64,000 bases of DNA from Methanogenium organophilum (lineage in GTDB: Archaea > Halobacteriota > Methanomicrobia > Methanomicrobiales > Methanomicrobiaceae): NCBI RefSeq assembly GCF_026684035.1, contig NZ_CP113361.1, positions 1,984,001 to 2,048,000 of the forward strand, in the 5' to 3' direction. This document shows, piece after piece, positions 17,495 to 26,081 of this stretch. The notes under the pieces were generated by a model that made no database searches, was not told the origin of the DNA, and worked only from the letters and a program-made list of their open reading frames with translations. Each line of letters begins with the position of its first letter. Position 1 is the first letter of the stretch. Position numbers and translations under genes: made by a program.

Positions 17495-18157
17495 TCACTC
17501 CACAAATCCAAATACTTCTTCAATTCTGCCAAGCTCATATCCGCTTGTCGCACTTCCGGCAATATAGCCGGATTTGTTTGCAACGAGGCCGGTTCCAATG
17601 AGATTGGTACCCATGTTTACTGTTCCGGTACCGACTGGTAAGTCAGTATGCTCTTCAATTGCCTCTATCTCCTGCCGGGATGCCCGGGTGGGGAGAAGAA
17701 TGCCGCGGCTGGTCGCAACAGCAGTCATTCCGACTGTTGGTACGCCACCAATTGGCATCATGAGGACCGGAACTTCAAGAAATTCTGCGATCTCCTCCGC
17801 AAAGCGATCAGGCATATCCGGATGAACTACTGCAATGTCATCATTAGCAAGAATGATATTTCCGGCAGCGTTCATGCCCCGTTCCAGCAGTAATACGTCA
17901 CGGTATTCCTGAAGTACTGCTATCTCATCAGGCGTTGCCATGCCGCTTACAATGAATCCACGGTTGTTTCCCACAAGAAGTGAGCCGATAATTGAACATC
18001 CCTGTATTGTTGTACGTACAACCGGTACTGAGAGTTCTTCTCCAACCACCTCAATAAACCGGTCGGGAGCATCAGATGCGGCAAAGACCACATCATCAAA
18101 TGCCCTGCAGTATACACCGATATGTTCGTTGCCTGCGATATCGATCGTTTCAGTCAT
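17495..18157 (-). CDS. eif6: Translation initiation factor aIF6
   Basis: 220 residues, the standard length. The pentein fold consists of five similar repeats; visible repeat elements are GSLLVGNNRGFIVSG, VPTVGMTAVATSRGILL and TGLVANKSGYIAGS. aIF6 binds L14e/L23 on the large subunit and prevents premature subunit joining. It is placed between L31e (2 nt gap) and LX. Confidence 0.97.
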   Translation of the reverse strand: MTETIDIAGNEHIGVYCRAFDDVVFAASDAPDRFIEVVGEELSVPVVRTTIQGCSIIGSLLVGNNRGFIVSGMATPDEIAVLQEYRDVLLLERGMNAAGNIILANDDIAVVHPDMPDRFAEEIAEFLEVPVLMMPIGGVPTVGMTAVATSRGILLPTRASRQEIEAIEEHTDLPVGTGTVNMGTNLIGTGLVANKSGYIAGSATSGYELGRIEEVFGFVE

Positions 18158-18159
18158 TG

Positions 18160-18423
18160 TTACTCTTCCGCAAGTTCAGCCTGTACCTGTCCGTCCTCGA
18201 ATTTCATGGCTCGGATACGAATCTTGCGGGGTGGTTTCTCGGATCCCCGTTCCCAGACTTTTTCATTGATTGTCTGGTCAAGTTTCACGTCTTCGCTCTT
18301 CATGTGTTTCATGAGGTACGAACGGATCTCTTTCATTGCACGCTGGCTCCTTCTCCACCGGGGAACCTTCTTGACATCCCTGAGGGGGATGATGTAAATC
18401 TGTTCATTGAGAATGTCAGCCAT
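18160..18423 (-). CDS. rpl31e: 50S ribosomal protein L31e
   Basis: 87 residues. [20 protein letters not shown] and [13 protein letters not shown] are L31e signatures. It is located near the exit tunnel of the large subunit. It lies 4 nt downstream of L39e and 2 nt upstream of aIF6. Confidence 0.97.
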   Translation of the reverse strand: MADILNEQIYIIPLRDVKKVPRWRRSQRAMKEIRSYLMKHMKSEDVKLDQTINEKVWERGSEKPPRKIRIRAMKFEDGQVQAELAEE

Positions 18424-18427
18424 TATC

Positions 18428-18580
18428 TTACACCTTCAGAGTGCTGCGTCTCCAGTTACGACGGCGTGGATGGCTGACCACGCTGCGCTTGGTCTTTACC
18501 ATCACCCATGCCGGAACACGGCGGTTCTGTTCACATGCTTTCGCAAGCCGAATCTTTCGGCCTTTTGTTGGTTTACTCAT
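18428..18580 (-). CDS. rpl39e: 50S ribosomal protein L39e
   Basis: 50 residues, very basic: [20 protein letters not shown] at the N-terminus, then [20 protein letters not shown], and an NWRR end, matching L39e throughout. It lines the polypeptide exit tunnel. The ATG overlaps the 3' end of the PP-loop gene by 8 nt. Confidence 0.97.
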   Translation of the reverse strand: MSKPTKGRKIRLAKACEQNRRVPAWVMVKTKRSVVSHPRRRNWRRSTLKV

Positions 18581-19187
18581 GGTTTATCACCAGTTTTGTC
18601 TGATCTTTCCATCCGGTCACCAGGGACTGCTGGTGGCGGTTTGGGAATATCGTATACGGATCGATACCCCGTGCGTTGAATGCTGCCCGGATTTCGTGTT
18701 CATAGTCTCCGTTGTGGATTGAGCCGGTTTCACCATAGGATATGGTGAAATGCCTGTTCGCCAGGCGCTCGACTTCTGCTTTTCCGAATCCGAGCAGAGG
18801 GCGCACGTAGGAACACTCATGCCTTGCCTCAAGGCTCTGAACCTCTGGTAAGCTGAGCATTGGAACACGGTCATTCAGCCGTGTCCCATCCCCTATTACG
18901 TCATAATACCCTGCAAGGGTTGTGACGGCGTTCCTGTGCACGAGGTTAATAGCATCATTGGGATATCCCGCCGACACCATCATTTCGACAACCGTGCCCA
19001 GAAATTCCGGTTCAAATACTCTCTTCCTGAAAGAAAATCCAAGGGCATCTGCCGTATTCTCAAGCTCTGGAACGTTCCTCGATTCGTCAAAGACGAACGT
19101 ATTTAGTTCCACCTCATAATCTCTGGAGAGCATGAGGGCCGCAAGAGAGCTGTCTTTTCCTCCGGAGAAGAGTATTCCTGCCTTCAT
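18573..19187 (-). CDS. PP-loop superfamily ATPase (asparagine synthase/diphthamide ligase-like)
   Basis: 204 residues. The N-terminal PP-loop [16 protein letters not shown] (about 5-20) is the adenylating ATP-pyrophosphatase motif, followed by a Rossmann-like alpha-hydrolase core and [15 protein letters not shown] near the C-terminus. Archaeal members of this type are adenylating enzymes of unknown substrate, often embedded in translation clusters. Its ATG overlaps the PDCD5 stop (ATGA), and its end overlaps L39e. A tRNA or translation-factor modification role is plausible from context only. Confidence 0.85.
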   Translation of the reverse strand: MKAGILFSGGKDSSLAALMLSRDYEVELNTFVFDESRNVPELENTADALGFSFRKRVFEPEFLGTVVEMMVSAGYPNDAINLVHRNAVTTLAGYYDVIGDGTRLNDRVPMLSLPEVQSLEARHECSYVRPLLGFGKAEVERLANRHFTISYGETGSIHNGDYEHEIRAAFNARGIDPYTIFPNRHQQSLVTGWKDQTKLVINHE

Positions 19188-19525
19188 TTCCGGGTAATCT
19201 TGTAATCTTTCTTCTGTGGCATAAGCTGTGTGAGAAGGTTTTTAAGCATCTCGTCAGAGATCTTGCCGCGAAGGCGTCCGCTCTGTGCGAGGATGACCAG
19301 TTGCTGCTCAACAGCTTTTGCAAAATCAGGACGGGTCAGTTTGATGGTGTTCAACCGCTCCCGTGCCTCCGGCTCCAGGATCTGCATGAGGATCATGTGG
19401 ATCTGCGCTTCCTGCTGCTGCTGTTGGCGTGCCATTTCCTCTTCCATGGCACCCTGCTGCTGCTGTTGGCGCTGGAGGTCCTCCATTCTTCTCCGGCGGA
19501 GTTCGTTCAGCTCGTCGTCTCCCAT
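19184..19525 (-). CDS. PDCD5-family DNA-binding protein with two poly-Gln tracts
   Basis: 113 residues from the ATG at 19525, chosen for the GAGGAGA Shine-Dalgarno sequence upstream; the TTG at 19552 is in frame but unlikely. [15 protein letters not shown] and [14 protein letters not shown] are PDCD5 family (TFAR19) signatures, and the C-terminus is basic ([11 protein letters not shown]). Two five-residue Gln tracts in the N-terminal helix are encoded by pure CAG runs within a short tandem duplication. It follows S19e, as in other archaea. The precise function is unknown; nucleic-acid binding is reported for the family. Confidence 0.92.
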   Translation of the reverse strand: MGDDELNELRRRRMEDLQRQQQQQGAMEEEMARQQQQQEAQIHMILMQILEPEARERLNTIKLTRPDFAKAVEQQLVILAQSGRLRGKISDEMLKNLLTQLMPQKKDYKITRK

Positions 19526-19538
19526 CTTCCTTCTCTCC

Positions 19539-19988
19539 TCAGTATTTTGCAAGTGCCGGGTTCTGCTCTACGACATCTGCTTTGAGGCCGTGTGCAACAC
19601 CATCAAGGAATGATTTTCCTTTTGCGGTAATGTGGCGACCTTTTTCACCGTTTTCAACAAGTCCTTCCCCTTCAAGCTGCTGAACAACTTTCCGGATGAC
19701 GGATCCGGATCCTTTCCGGAACTTGTCTGGGTTTGAACCACGGTTCTGCTTTCCGCCGTAGAATGATCTCAGTCTCTCTACACCAATCGGGCCATCCACA
19801 TAGATACGGCGCAGAACTGCTGCCGCACGGGTGTACCACCAGTCTTCATCGTATGGTGGTGCCTGTTTGTGGACACCTGTCTTGGCAAATGCTGCCCAGT
19901 CCGGTGCTTCCACTGCTTCCATTGCCCTGAGTTCTTCAGCCGCTTTACGGATCAGAATATCTGCGGGCAAATCATATACGGTTGTCAT
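19539..19988 (-). CDS. rps19e: 30S ribosomal protein S19e
   Basis: 149 residues. [18 protein letters not shown], then [17 protein letters not shown] and the winged-helix part [19 protein letters not shown] are diagnostic. It is required for small-subunit maturation. A TATA-like element lies about 60 nt upstream of the ATG, so this gene probably opens the S19e-to-ksgA transcription unit. Confidence 0.97.
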   Translation of the reverse strand: MTTVYDLPADILIRKAAEELRAMEAVEAPDWAAFAKTGVHKQAPPYDEDWWYTRAAAVLRRIYVDGPIGVERLRSFYGGKQNRGSNPDKFRKGSGSVIRKVVQQLEGEGLVENGEKGRHITAKGKSFLDGVAHGLKADVVEQNPALAKY

Positions 19989-20044
19989 TTGTTTACCACT
20001 CTCTAGTATGCCTATTAGCAGTCTTTACATATTAGTCAGGTATT

Positions 20045-20056
20045 GATTTAAATATT
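20045..20056 (-). promoter_or_regulatory. TATA-like box upstream of S19e
   Basis: On the minus strand the element reads ATATTTAAATCA, about 60 nt upstream of the S19e ATG. It is placed in the gap after yhbY and suggests that the cluster is split into two transcripts here. Confidence 0.4.
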
Positions 20057-20082
20057 CCGAGAATAGGTGGGTGGCGGGATGG

Positions 20083-20310
20083 TTATCTTCGCCGGGCAAG
20101 TACCATGGTTCGGCCCCGAGTCTGGACAAGTTCCACACCACAGGCAGCAGCAATTCCTGTCGGATCCACTTCTACACTTCTGAGCCACTTTATTTTTACC
20201 ATGCCACGATCTTTGATCTGACGCCTGATCTCTTCGTATGTCTGCTCTGTAACTCCGTTTTTTCCAATCCATATGGTCGCTTTTAATTGCGATGCTGCTT
20301 TTTTATCGAT
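20083..20310 (-). CDS. yhbY: YhbY/CRS1-domain RNA-binding protein, apparent AUC start
   Basis: 75 residues of a single CRS1-YhbY domain. QLKATIWIGKNGVTEQTYEE matches the family GKNG(V/I)T core, KIKWLRSVEVDP follows, and the C-terminus reads RGRTMVLARR. YhbY proteins bind pre-50S ribosomes or structured RNA. The first in-frame ATG is deep inside the domain (GMVKIK), and no GTG or TTG exists between it and the upstream TAA. An AUC at 20310 (with another AUC just before it) lies 7 nt behind GGGAGG, giving (M)DKKAASQLKAT, the expected N-terminus. The start overlaps the rnp4 stop by 8 nt. Confidence 0.87.
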   Translation of the reverse strand: MDKKAASQLKATIWIGKNGVTEQTYEEIRRQIKDRGMVKIKWLRSVEVDPTGIAAACGVELVQTRGRTMVLARRR

Positions 20311-20626
20311 GATATCGCCTCCCGACGGGGCAACGCCACTGTCTGCCGCAAATCTGGCATGTGATTATGACCCTGTTCTGGTGAATTCGTATACGTGCAT
20401 TTATTCCGGGAATGAGAAATGATGAACAGTTCCGGCAGAATTTTCGTTTCCATACCGGAGGTATTGCAACTTTTTCTCTCATTGCGATACGGCGCGCCCG
20501 TCGTATATATTCTCGTGCCCGGTCCGGATCATCGCGCGCAGCAATTTCTGCCTCTGTAAAGAGGATTTCAATACGTTCCTTCGCAATCGGACGCCTTGAT
20601 CTTTGCTGCCGTCTTTTTCCGCCCAT
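20303..20626 (-). CDS. rnp4: Ribonuclease P protein component 4
   Basis: 107 residues, homologue of human Rpp21. A basic N-terminus (GGKRRQQRSRRPIAKERIE), a helical part (AREYIRRARRIAMRE) and a four-cysteine zinc ribbon (CRNCSS and CQICGRQWRCP) are visible. It is part of the archaeal RNase P holoenzyme that trims tRNA 5' leaders. It precedes yhbY with an 8 nt overlap, an arrangement seen in other archaea. Confidence 0.95.
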   Translation of the reverse strand: MGGKRRQQRSRRPIAKERIEILFTEAEIAARDDPDRAREYIRRARRIAMREKVAIPPVWKRKFCRNCSSFLIPGINARIRIHQNRVIITCQICGRQWRCPVGRRYHR

Positions 20627-20662
20627 TTGTTCCTGTAATGTTGTCTTCAGTGATTATGAACT

Positions 20663-21286
20663 TCACTCACTCGGGGTATCATGAACGATAACCCTTCTGC
20701 CGTCGATCTCCAGCCGGTCCTCACAGAAGAGTTTCACCGCATGAGGAAGCGCCTGATGCTCAAATTCCATGATTCTCTCTGCAAGTGAGTCTTCGGTATC
20801 ATTGTTTAGCACAACGACCGGGGACTGGAGAATAATCGGTCCCGTGTCCATACCTTCATCGACAAAATGAACGGTGCACCCGGCAATCTTCACGCCATAA
20901 TCCAGTGCCTGCTTCTGTGCATGGAGGCCGGAAAAACTTGGCAGAAGGGCGGGATGAATGTTGATCATCTTTCCGGAAAAGGTCCGTACTGTTTCTGGTT
21001 TTAAGAGGCGCATGTACCCCGCAAGAACAAAGAGGTCGGCCCCGCATTTTATCATTGTTTTTTCAAGTGCCTGATTGTACTGTTCACGGTCCGGATAGTC
21101 TGAAAAACTGATGACCGATACCGGAATATTATGGTTTCCGGCCCGTTCAATTGCATATGCAGATGGATTATCGGTGATGAGGCAGACAATCTCTGCCGGG
21201 ATAGTCCCGTCTGAGACCTTGTCAATTATAGCCTGAAAATTGGAACCTCTTCCTGACGCCAGCACCGCAATGCGTTTCATACTCAT
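20663..21286 (-). CDS. purN: Phosphoribosylglycinamide formyltransferase
   Basis: About 207 residues from ATG 21286; the family start is the MKRIAVLASGRGSNFQAI segment, so ATG 21280 (205 residues) is equally possible. The catalytic His-Asp region appears as MINIHPALLPSFSG and VDEGMDTGPII, where NIHP(A/S)LLP is the formyl-folate binding signature. It transfers a formyl group from 10-formyl-THF (or a tetrahydromethanopterin-linked donor) to GAR in purine synthesis. It sits after the CNNM gene and before rnp4 with a 36 nt gap. Confidence 0.93.
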   Translation of the reverse strand: MSMKRIAVLASGRGSNFQAIIDKVSDGTIPAEIVCLITDNPSAYAIERAGNHNIPVSVISFSDYPDREQYNQALEKTMIKCGADLFVLAGYMRLLKPETVRTFSGKMINIHPALLPSFSGLHAQKQALDYGVKIAGCTVHFVDEGMDTGPIILQSPVVVLNNDTEDSLAERIMEFEHQALPHAVKLFCEDRLEIDGRRVIVHDTPSE

Positions 21287-21305
21287 ATGTTGGCATAATT
21301 TCATC

Positions 21306-22574
21306 TTAACGATTCGTGTGTATGCCCTTATCCATTGGTACTATGAGTTTGATATTTTCGATACGGCGGTCGTTCATCTTCATCACCATAAGACGGATTC
21401 CTGATTCTGAAATTGTCACCACTTCACCTTTGTTCGGGATATGGCCCAGTTGATCGATAATCAGGCCGCCGATTGTTTCATAGGATTCGCTTGTGGGAAG
21501 TGATGTTTTCAGCTCTTCATTGACACGATCAACCCATGCGCGTGCATCTATAAGATACACCCAGTCATTGATTTTCTGGATGTCGGGTTCTTCTTCATCG
21601 AATTCATCCATAATCTCTCCGACAAGTTCCTCCAGAATGTCCTCCACCGTGACAATCCCTGCGAACGTCCCGTATTCGTCCACAACGATTGCCTGGTGAA
21701 TCTTGCGTTTCTGCATTTCGCGCAGGAGATCGTCAATCTCCTTTGATTCGGGAACAAAGTAGGCTTCGTATACCAGATCTGTTATGTCAGCATTTGGTCC
21801 TGGTGAATATATCACCCCAAAGACGTCCTTTACGTTTAGTATGCCAATGATGTTGTCTATCTGTTCTTCGTAAACAGGAAGGCGAGTGAATCCGGTCTCG
21901 TTGAATATATTGATGGAGTCTTCGAGAGAGCTTTTCCGGCTGATCATTACCACGTCCGCCCGTGGGGTCATAACTTCTTTTGCTCTGGTATCCGAGAATG
22001 CAAATACCCGGTAGAGCATCTCATATTCTTCCTCTTCGATGGTGCCTTCTTCTTCACCCACATCAATCCACTGTTTTATTTCATCTTCTGTGACTGTTGG
22101 TTTCACTTCACGGTTGCGTGAAAAAATTCTTTTTCCGGCATCAATGACCCAGAATAATGGATAAAGAGTATATGACAACCATAATATCGGGCGGGATACC
22201 ATGAGAGCAACCCGTTCTGTCGATCGGGTTGCATATGTCTTGGGAAGGATTTCACCGAATGTCAGCATCAGAATCGTGGTTGCAAATGTTGCAATACCTA
22301 TTCCAATCTCTCCCCAGATGGCAATGGCAACAGCTGTTGCAATTGATGCTGCGGCAATATTTACCAGATTATTACCTATAAGGATGGTGATGAGCAGGCG
22401 GTCAGGATCTGCTTTAAGGTGTTCAAGTGCCTTAGACCCGGTCATTTTCTGTTCAACAAGGGTACGTACCTTTGCAGGGTTTATTGAGATCAGCGCAACT
22501 TCTGACCCCGAAAAAAATCCGGAGAAGAGAAGGCACACCATAAAAATAATCAGTGCAAAACTGTATTCTATCAT
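21306..22574 (-). CDS. CNNM/CorC-family membrane protein (DUF21, CBS pair, CorC_HlyC)
   Basis: 422 residues. The N-terminal DUF21 domain has three to four membrane helices (about 5-30, 60-85, 90-115 and 130-145, with GSEVALISINPAKVR). Two CBS domains follow (EVMTPRADVVMISRK and YFVPESKEIDDLLREMQKR, with ending VVDEYGTFAGIVTVEDILEEL), and a C-terminal CorC_HlyC domain. This architecture is associated with magnesium or divalent-cation export or sensing; the substrate here is inferred. The gene is monocistronic or leads into purN, whose start lies about 20 nt downstream. Confidence 0.9.
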   Translation of the reverse strand: MIEYSFALIIFMVCLLFSGFFSGSEVALISINPAKVRTLVEQKMTGSKALEHLKADPDRLLITILIGNNLVNIAAASIATAVAIAIWGEIGIGIATFATTILMLTFGEILPKTYATRSTERVALMVSRPILWLSYTLYPLFWVIDAGKRIFSRNREVKPTVTEDEIKQWIDVGEEEGTIEEEEYEMLYRVFAFSDTRAKEVMTPRADVVMISRKSSLEDSINIFNETGFTRLPVYEEQIDNIIGILNVKDVFGVIYSPGPNADITDLVYEAYFVPESKEIDDLLREMQKRKIHQAIVVDEYGTFAGIVTVEDILEELVGEIMDEFDEEEPDIQKINDWVYLIDARAWVDRVNEELKTSLPTSESYETIGGLIIDQLGHIPNKGEVVTISESGIRLMVMKMNDRRIENIKLIVPMDKGIHTNR

Positions 22575-22668
22575 TGCACTATGCCGCCTCCGGCGGTCAC
22601 TAATATCATTTGATTCATATATGGGTTACTCTCTGATTTATGCACTTTTTCCCAGATAAAGGCAGCGC

Positions 22669-23490
22669 TCATTCAAAAAAAGTTCGGATCCAGGCTGTTT
22701 CATCTGCAATGATTTCTATTTTTTTACTGAGGGGCAGATCCGGCTGAAATGTGAGGTCCTCAATTTCAAGAATGAGCGGTCCTGTATACCCGCATTCTGC
22801 AAGAAGGGTGAGTACCTGTGCCACATCGGAATTATCCTTCGCCCTGCAGTGCATTCTATCATTCACACAGGCACTGACATGAACCACTGCAATGCGGTTA
22901 TAGAGATGCTCAATATACTCTGCTGCCTCATCGGTGTTTCCGGCGAAGGTATGAGCAATATCAAGTGTAAAAGAGAGCCATGGTTCTTTCTCCAAGAGAA
23001 CAATGAGATCCTGTGGGGTCGGGAGAAGAGAATTTATTTTTGTTTCCATATTTTCAAGTGCAACGAGGACACCGGAAGATGTTGAACAGGTGTACACTTC
23101 TGAGAGATAATGTGCCAGACGCCTTTTATCTGCGAGGGATACCGGGCGTTTTGCGGTTCTTCTTCCCGGATGAATGGTGACAGCGCGGGCATTGATCTGT
23201 TCTGCGATAGCGATTGCCCGGCAGGCCCATGTAAGAGAGATCTCTGCCACATCGGGGTTGACAGAACAGGGATTCAGGTCAAGGACAGGGGCATGCACAC
23301 TGACGGATCGAATGGTGGGGTGAGTATGGATGGCCTCATGAAGAGTTGGTATCGGCAGACCTTTAAGCCAGAATGAGGGTGTTTCCAGCCAGAATTCCAC
23401 AGCATCACACCCTGCGTCCCTAAGAGCATCGAAGATGATGTCAACCGTGTACTCATGGAAAAACATGGTTGATGCACCAACCGCTGCCAT
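22669..23490 (-). CDS. Sugar phosphate isomerase/epimerase (xylose isomerase-like TIM barrel)
   Basis: 273 residues from the ATG at 23490, preceded by GAGGA 5 nt upstream; the in-frame codon 15 nt further up has no good Shine-Dalgarno sequence. Metal and substrate residues of the AP-endonuclease-2/xylose-isomerase fold are visible: DAVEFWLE, VTIHPGRR, VALENMET, SFTLDIAHTF, VVHVSACVND and LILEIED. The true substrate is not predictable. It is transcribed divergently from xseA with a 73-88 bp gap. Confidence 0.85.
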   Translation of the reverse strand: MAAVGASTMFFHEYTVDIIFDALRDAGCDAVEFWLETPSFWLKGLPIPTLHEAIHTHPTIRSVSVHAPVLDLNPCSVNPDVAEISLTWACRAIAIAEQINARAVTIHPGRRTAKRPVSLADKRRLAHYLSEVYTCSTSSGVLVALENMETKINSLLPTPQDLIVLLEKEPWLSFTLDIAHTFAGNTDEAAEYIEHLYNRIAVVHVSACVNDRMHCRAKDNSDVAQVLTLLAECGYTGPLILEIEDLTFQPDLPLSKKIEIIADETAWIRTFFE

Positions 23491-23578
23491 GTTTTCCTCT
23501 TTCACTCATTCCCTATTAGCCTTTTACCTCTACAAATGGTTGGTAATGATACAAGGTATTCATATGGGAATGCACTAA

Positions 23579-24829
23579 ATGGTGTTCATGCGACCAATGG
23601 GAGATGTCGGGCCTGATGGTTCCGGTGTGTTTTCAGTCTCTACCCTGACAGCACTCATTTCCTCTCTCCTGGATGACCACCGTATCAAAAACATCTGGGT
23701 TGAAGGAGAGATCACAAACTATACTCATCATCGTTCAGGGCACCGGTATTTTTCTCTTTCTGAGGATCCGGGCACCACACGTCCCTCGGTGATCCGCTGC
23801 GCGATGTGGAAAAGTTATGCGCGCGAACTGACATTTTCCCCGGAGAACGGGATGCGTGTTCGGGTGTATGGGTCTGTGGATCTCTATGAACCCAGTGGTG
23901 AGTACAAATTCATCACAATGGAGATGGAGGAAGCGGGGCGGGGTGAGCTGTACCGGCGGGTGAACCAGTGGAAACGTATGCTTGAAGAAGAAGGCATCTT
24001 CTCGCTTGCTAAAAAAAAGGCATTGCCCCGGTATCCACAGATAGTGGGGGTCGTGACTGCAGAGACTGGCGCTGCGCGCCGGGATATTGAACATGTGATC
24101 GCGCGCCGGTTTCCTGTGACTCTTTTACTCTCGCCATGCAGAGTGCAGGGATCGGGGTCAGAGCATGAAATCGCTGATGCAATACGGGCCATTGACGGAA
24201 AAGCTGATGTAATCATTGTCGGGCGGGGTGGAGGTTCATTTGAAGATCTCTTCTCTTTTAACCATCCTGAGGTGGTCCGGGCGGTGGGTGCCTGCCGGAC
24301 ACCGGTTGTCAGTGCTGTTGGACATGAAGTGGATACTACGCTCATCGATTATGCAGCGGACATGCGGGCGCCAACTCCGTCCGCCGCTGCAGAAATTGTT
24401 GTTCCGGATCGGGAGGAGCTGAAACAGGAGATCGTTACCCTCTCCATGCGTATGTCAGACAGTACTTGGCGATCCATTGTTCGTTTCCAGTCGGAGATTG
24501 AGGATTTACGGCTGCGTCTTCGTCCGGAAAGACTTCTCGCAAATGTGTCACGTGAACAGGAGTATATGAATGAAATGTGTGAGCGTATACTGTTACTGGC
24601 AAACCGCGAATGCGAAAAAAAACGTATGATTCTTACGACTGATAAGACACAACTGGCTGCTCTAGATCCCTATGCACCCGTACGGCGGGGGTATGTGCTT
24701 GTTGAAAAAGACGGCGTGCTCGTAAAATCCGTGTGCTCTCTTCGTCCTGGTGATGAAGTTTCCCTCAGTTTCAGGGATGGTTCTGCACGGGCTGATATCC
24801 ATGAGGTGACGTATGACACAGACATATGA
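23579..24829 (+). CDS. xseA: Exodeoxyribonuclease VII large subunit
   Basis: 416 residues. The N-terminal OB fold is seen in IKNIWVEGEITNYTHHRSGH. The nuclease core shows VGVVTAETGAARRDI, a variant of the VI(T/S)S.TGAA.RD motif, then DVIIVGRGGGSFEDLFSFN and SAVGHEVDTTLIDYAADMRA. The C-terminal coiled coil and final domain (VRRGYVLVEKDG) complete the family. It degrades single-stranded DNA to oligonucleotides with XseB. It is a bacterial enzyme present in some Methanomicrobia. The start is ATG 23579 or ATG 23588. Confidence 0.94.
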   Translation: MVFMRPMGDVGPDGSGVFSVSTLTALISSLLDDHRIKNIWVEGEITNYTHHRSGHRYFSLSEDPGTTRPSVIRCAMWKSYARELTFSPENGMRVRVYGSVDLYEPSGEYKFITMEMEEAGRGELYRRVNQWKRMLEEEGIFSLAKKKALPRYPQIVGVVTAETGAARRDIEHVIARRFPVTLLLSPCRVQGSGSEHEIADAIRAIDGKADVIIVGRGGGSFEDLFSFNHPEVVRAVGACRTPVVSAVGHEVDTTLIDYAADMRAPTPSAAAEIVVPDREELKQEIVTLSMRMSDSTWRSIVRFQSEIEDLRLRLRPERLLANVSREQEYMNEMCERILLLANRECEKKRMILTTDKTQLAALDPYAPVRRGYVLVEKDGVLVKSVCSLRPGDEVSLSFRDGSARADIHEVTYDTDI

Positions 24830-24995
24830 AGATAATCTGAATGAACTCAAAGAAATTATCCGGAGACTTGAATCCGGGTCGATCCCGCTTGAAGAAACGC
24901 TTACTCTGTATGAACGGGGTATGGAACTTATACGAAATTGTGAAAAAATGCTTGAATCTGCGGAACTGAAGATCGCTCTTCTTCAGGAATCGTGA
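24813..24995 (+). CDS. xseB: Exodeoxyribonuclease VII small subunit
   Basis: 60 residues. YEDNLNELKEIIRRLESG and PLEETLTLYERGMELIRNCE are the XseB family signature, forming a helical hairpin that coats the XseA coiled coil. Its ATG lies 17 nt inside xseA. The last 68 nt overlap the end of the convergent DUF371 gene. Confidence 0.94.
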   Translation: MTQTYEDNLNELKEIIRRLESGSIPLEETLTLYERGMELIRNCEKMLESAELKIALLQES

Positions 24996-25416
24996 AAATT
25001 TTCATATCAACTGTCATTTTTTCTTCTTTGACAAGTGCAGCAACAAGATTTCGTGGAAGTGTTTCTGCCGTATTATCAGCATGGATCGCAATTGTCCTAC
25101 TGTCAATATAGGAGCTTCTTCTCCATACCAGATCAGTCGGATGATTCAATATCAGCCTGCTGCTTCCCCGTGCCTTGATCGTGCAGGACTCGGTTCCCGC
25201 GGTGAGAGTCGTCACCAGAAGCGCAGAATCTGATGCGAGTGCAGTTCTGAATTTTGAATCAAGTTCACATATGCCTTTATCTGCCTGAATGGCAATAATG
25301 CATGTTCCACTTGATGTAAGACTTTCTTCTTTTGTAATTTCGAATGTGGACCTGTGCAGTGCCCGGACATTTGAGTGGCCATAGCAGATCAGCCTCTCGC
25401 ACGGAAGATTCTTCAT
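24928..25416 (-). CDS. DUF371 family protein
   Basis: 162 residues. CYGHSNVRALHRSTFEITKE and HPTDLVWRRSSYIDSRT match DUF371, an archaeal family of small beta-barrel proteins with no known function. The last 22 residues (PEEERSSVPQIQAFFHNFV included) are read antisense to xseB and probably reflect a lost original stop codon. It is divergent from the zinc-finger gene at 25506. Confidence 0.88.
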   Translation of the reverse strand: MKNLPCERLICYGHSNVRALHRSTFEITKEESLTSSGTCIIAIQADKGICELDSKFRTALASDSALLVTTLTAGTESCTIKARGSSRLILNHPTDLVWRRSSYIDSRTIAIHADNTAETLPRNLVAALVKEEKMTVDMKIFTIPEEERSSVPQIQAFFHNFV

Positions 25417-25505
25417 TGACTTAAACAGTATTTAACCGGAATGTTCAAATTATTACCTGCGTTCAGGCTCAGGTTAATCTCATTATACTACCAATTACAT
25501 AGCCA

Positions 25506-26081
25506 ATGACATATGAAGTACACTGCCCCATCTGTGGGGAAGAGACCACTCACAATATCCTGAAGGAGTCATCTGACCTTCTGGTCCAGTGTGTTGTATG
25601 CAGCCATGTACATCGTGTACCCTGCCCCCCCCGTCCCGAACCGGTTGTTGTCCGTGCAATTGTCAGTGATGAGGATAGCTCAACAGTCGGGACCATTGAA
25701 TTAAAGGATTCTGATGTCTGTTATATCGGGGATTTTTTTGTCGCTGAGATTGAAGATGAGATTGCTACTGTTGAGGTCTGTGGGATTGAGGTGGGAGATC
25801 GCCGTCCGTCCCGTGCGCGGGCCACAGATATCTCTACTCTGTGGACACGGGTTATAGACAACGTAGTTGTAAAAATATCTGCTCATGATGACAGACGCAC
25901 GATTCCCTGTTATGTCCGCTGTGATGGTGAACGCGATTTTCAGATTGGGAGCGTGGAGAATATTGATGGTATGAACGTTCGCATAACTCACATTAAACTG
26001 CGGAACGGGTCGATGATGAGAAAAGAAGGATGGAAAGCATATGCACGAAAAATCCGCCGTGTATATGGTACCCGCCTATAA
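25506..26081 (+). CDS. HVO_0476-type zinc finger protein
   Basis: 191 residues. An N-terminal zinc ribbon (CPICGEETTHNILKE and CVVCSHVHRV) is followed by beta-rich domains (VGTIELKDSDVCYIGDFFV; GSVENIDGMNVRITHIKLR) ending in a basic tail. It matches the archaeal HVO_0476 family, universal in euryarchaea and suspected to be linked to translation or RNA, without known function. Its end overlaps the convergent thioredoxin-like gene by 6 nt. Confidence 0.88.
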   Translation: MTYEVHCPICGEETTHNILKESSDLLVQCVVCSHVHRVPCPPRPEPVVVRAIVSDEDSSTVGTIELKDSDVCYIGDFFVAEIEDEIATVEVCGIEVGDRRPSRARATDISTLWTRVIDNVVVKISAHDDRRTIPCYVRCDGERDFQIGSVENIDGMNVRITHIKLRNGSMMRKEGWKAYARKIRRVYGTRL

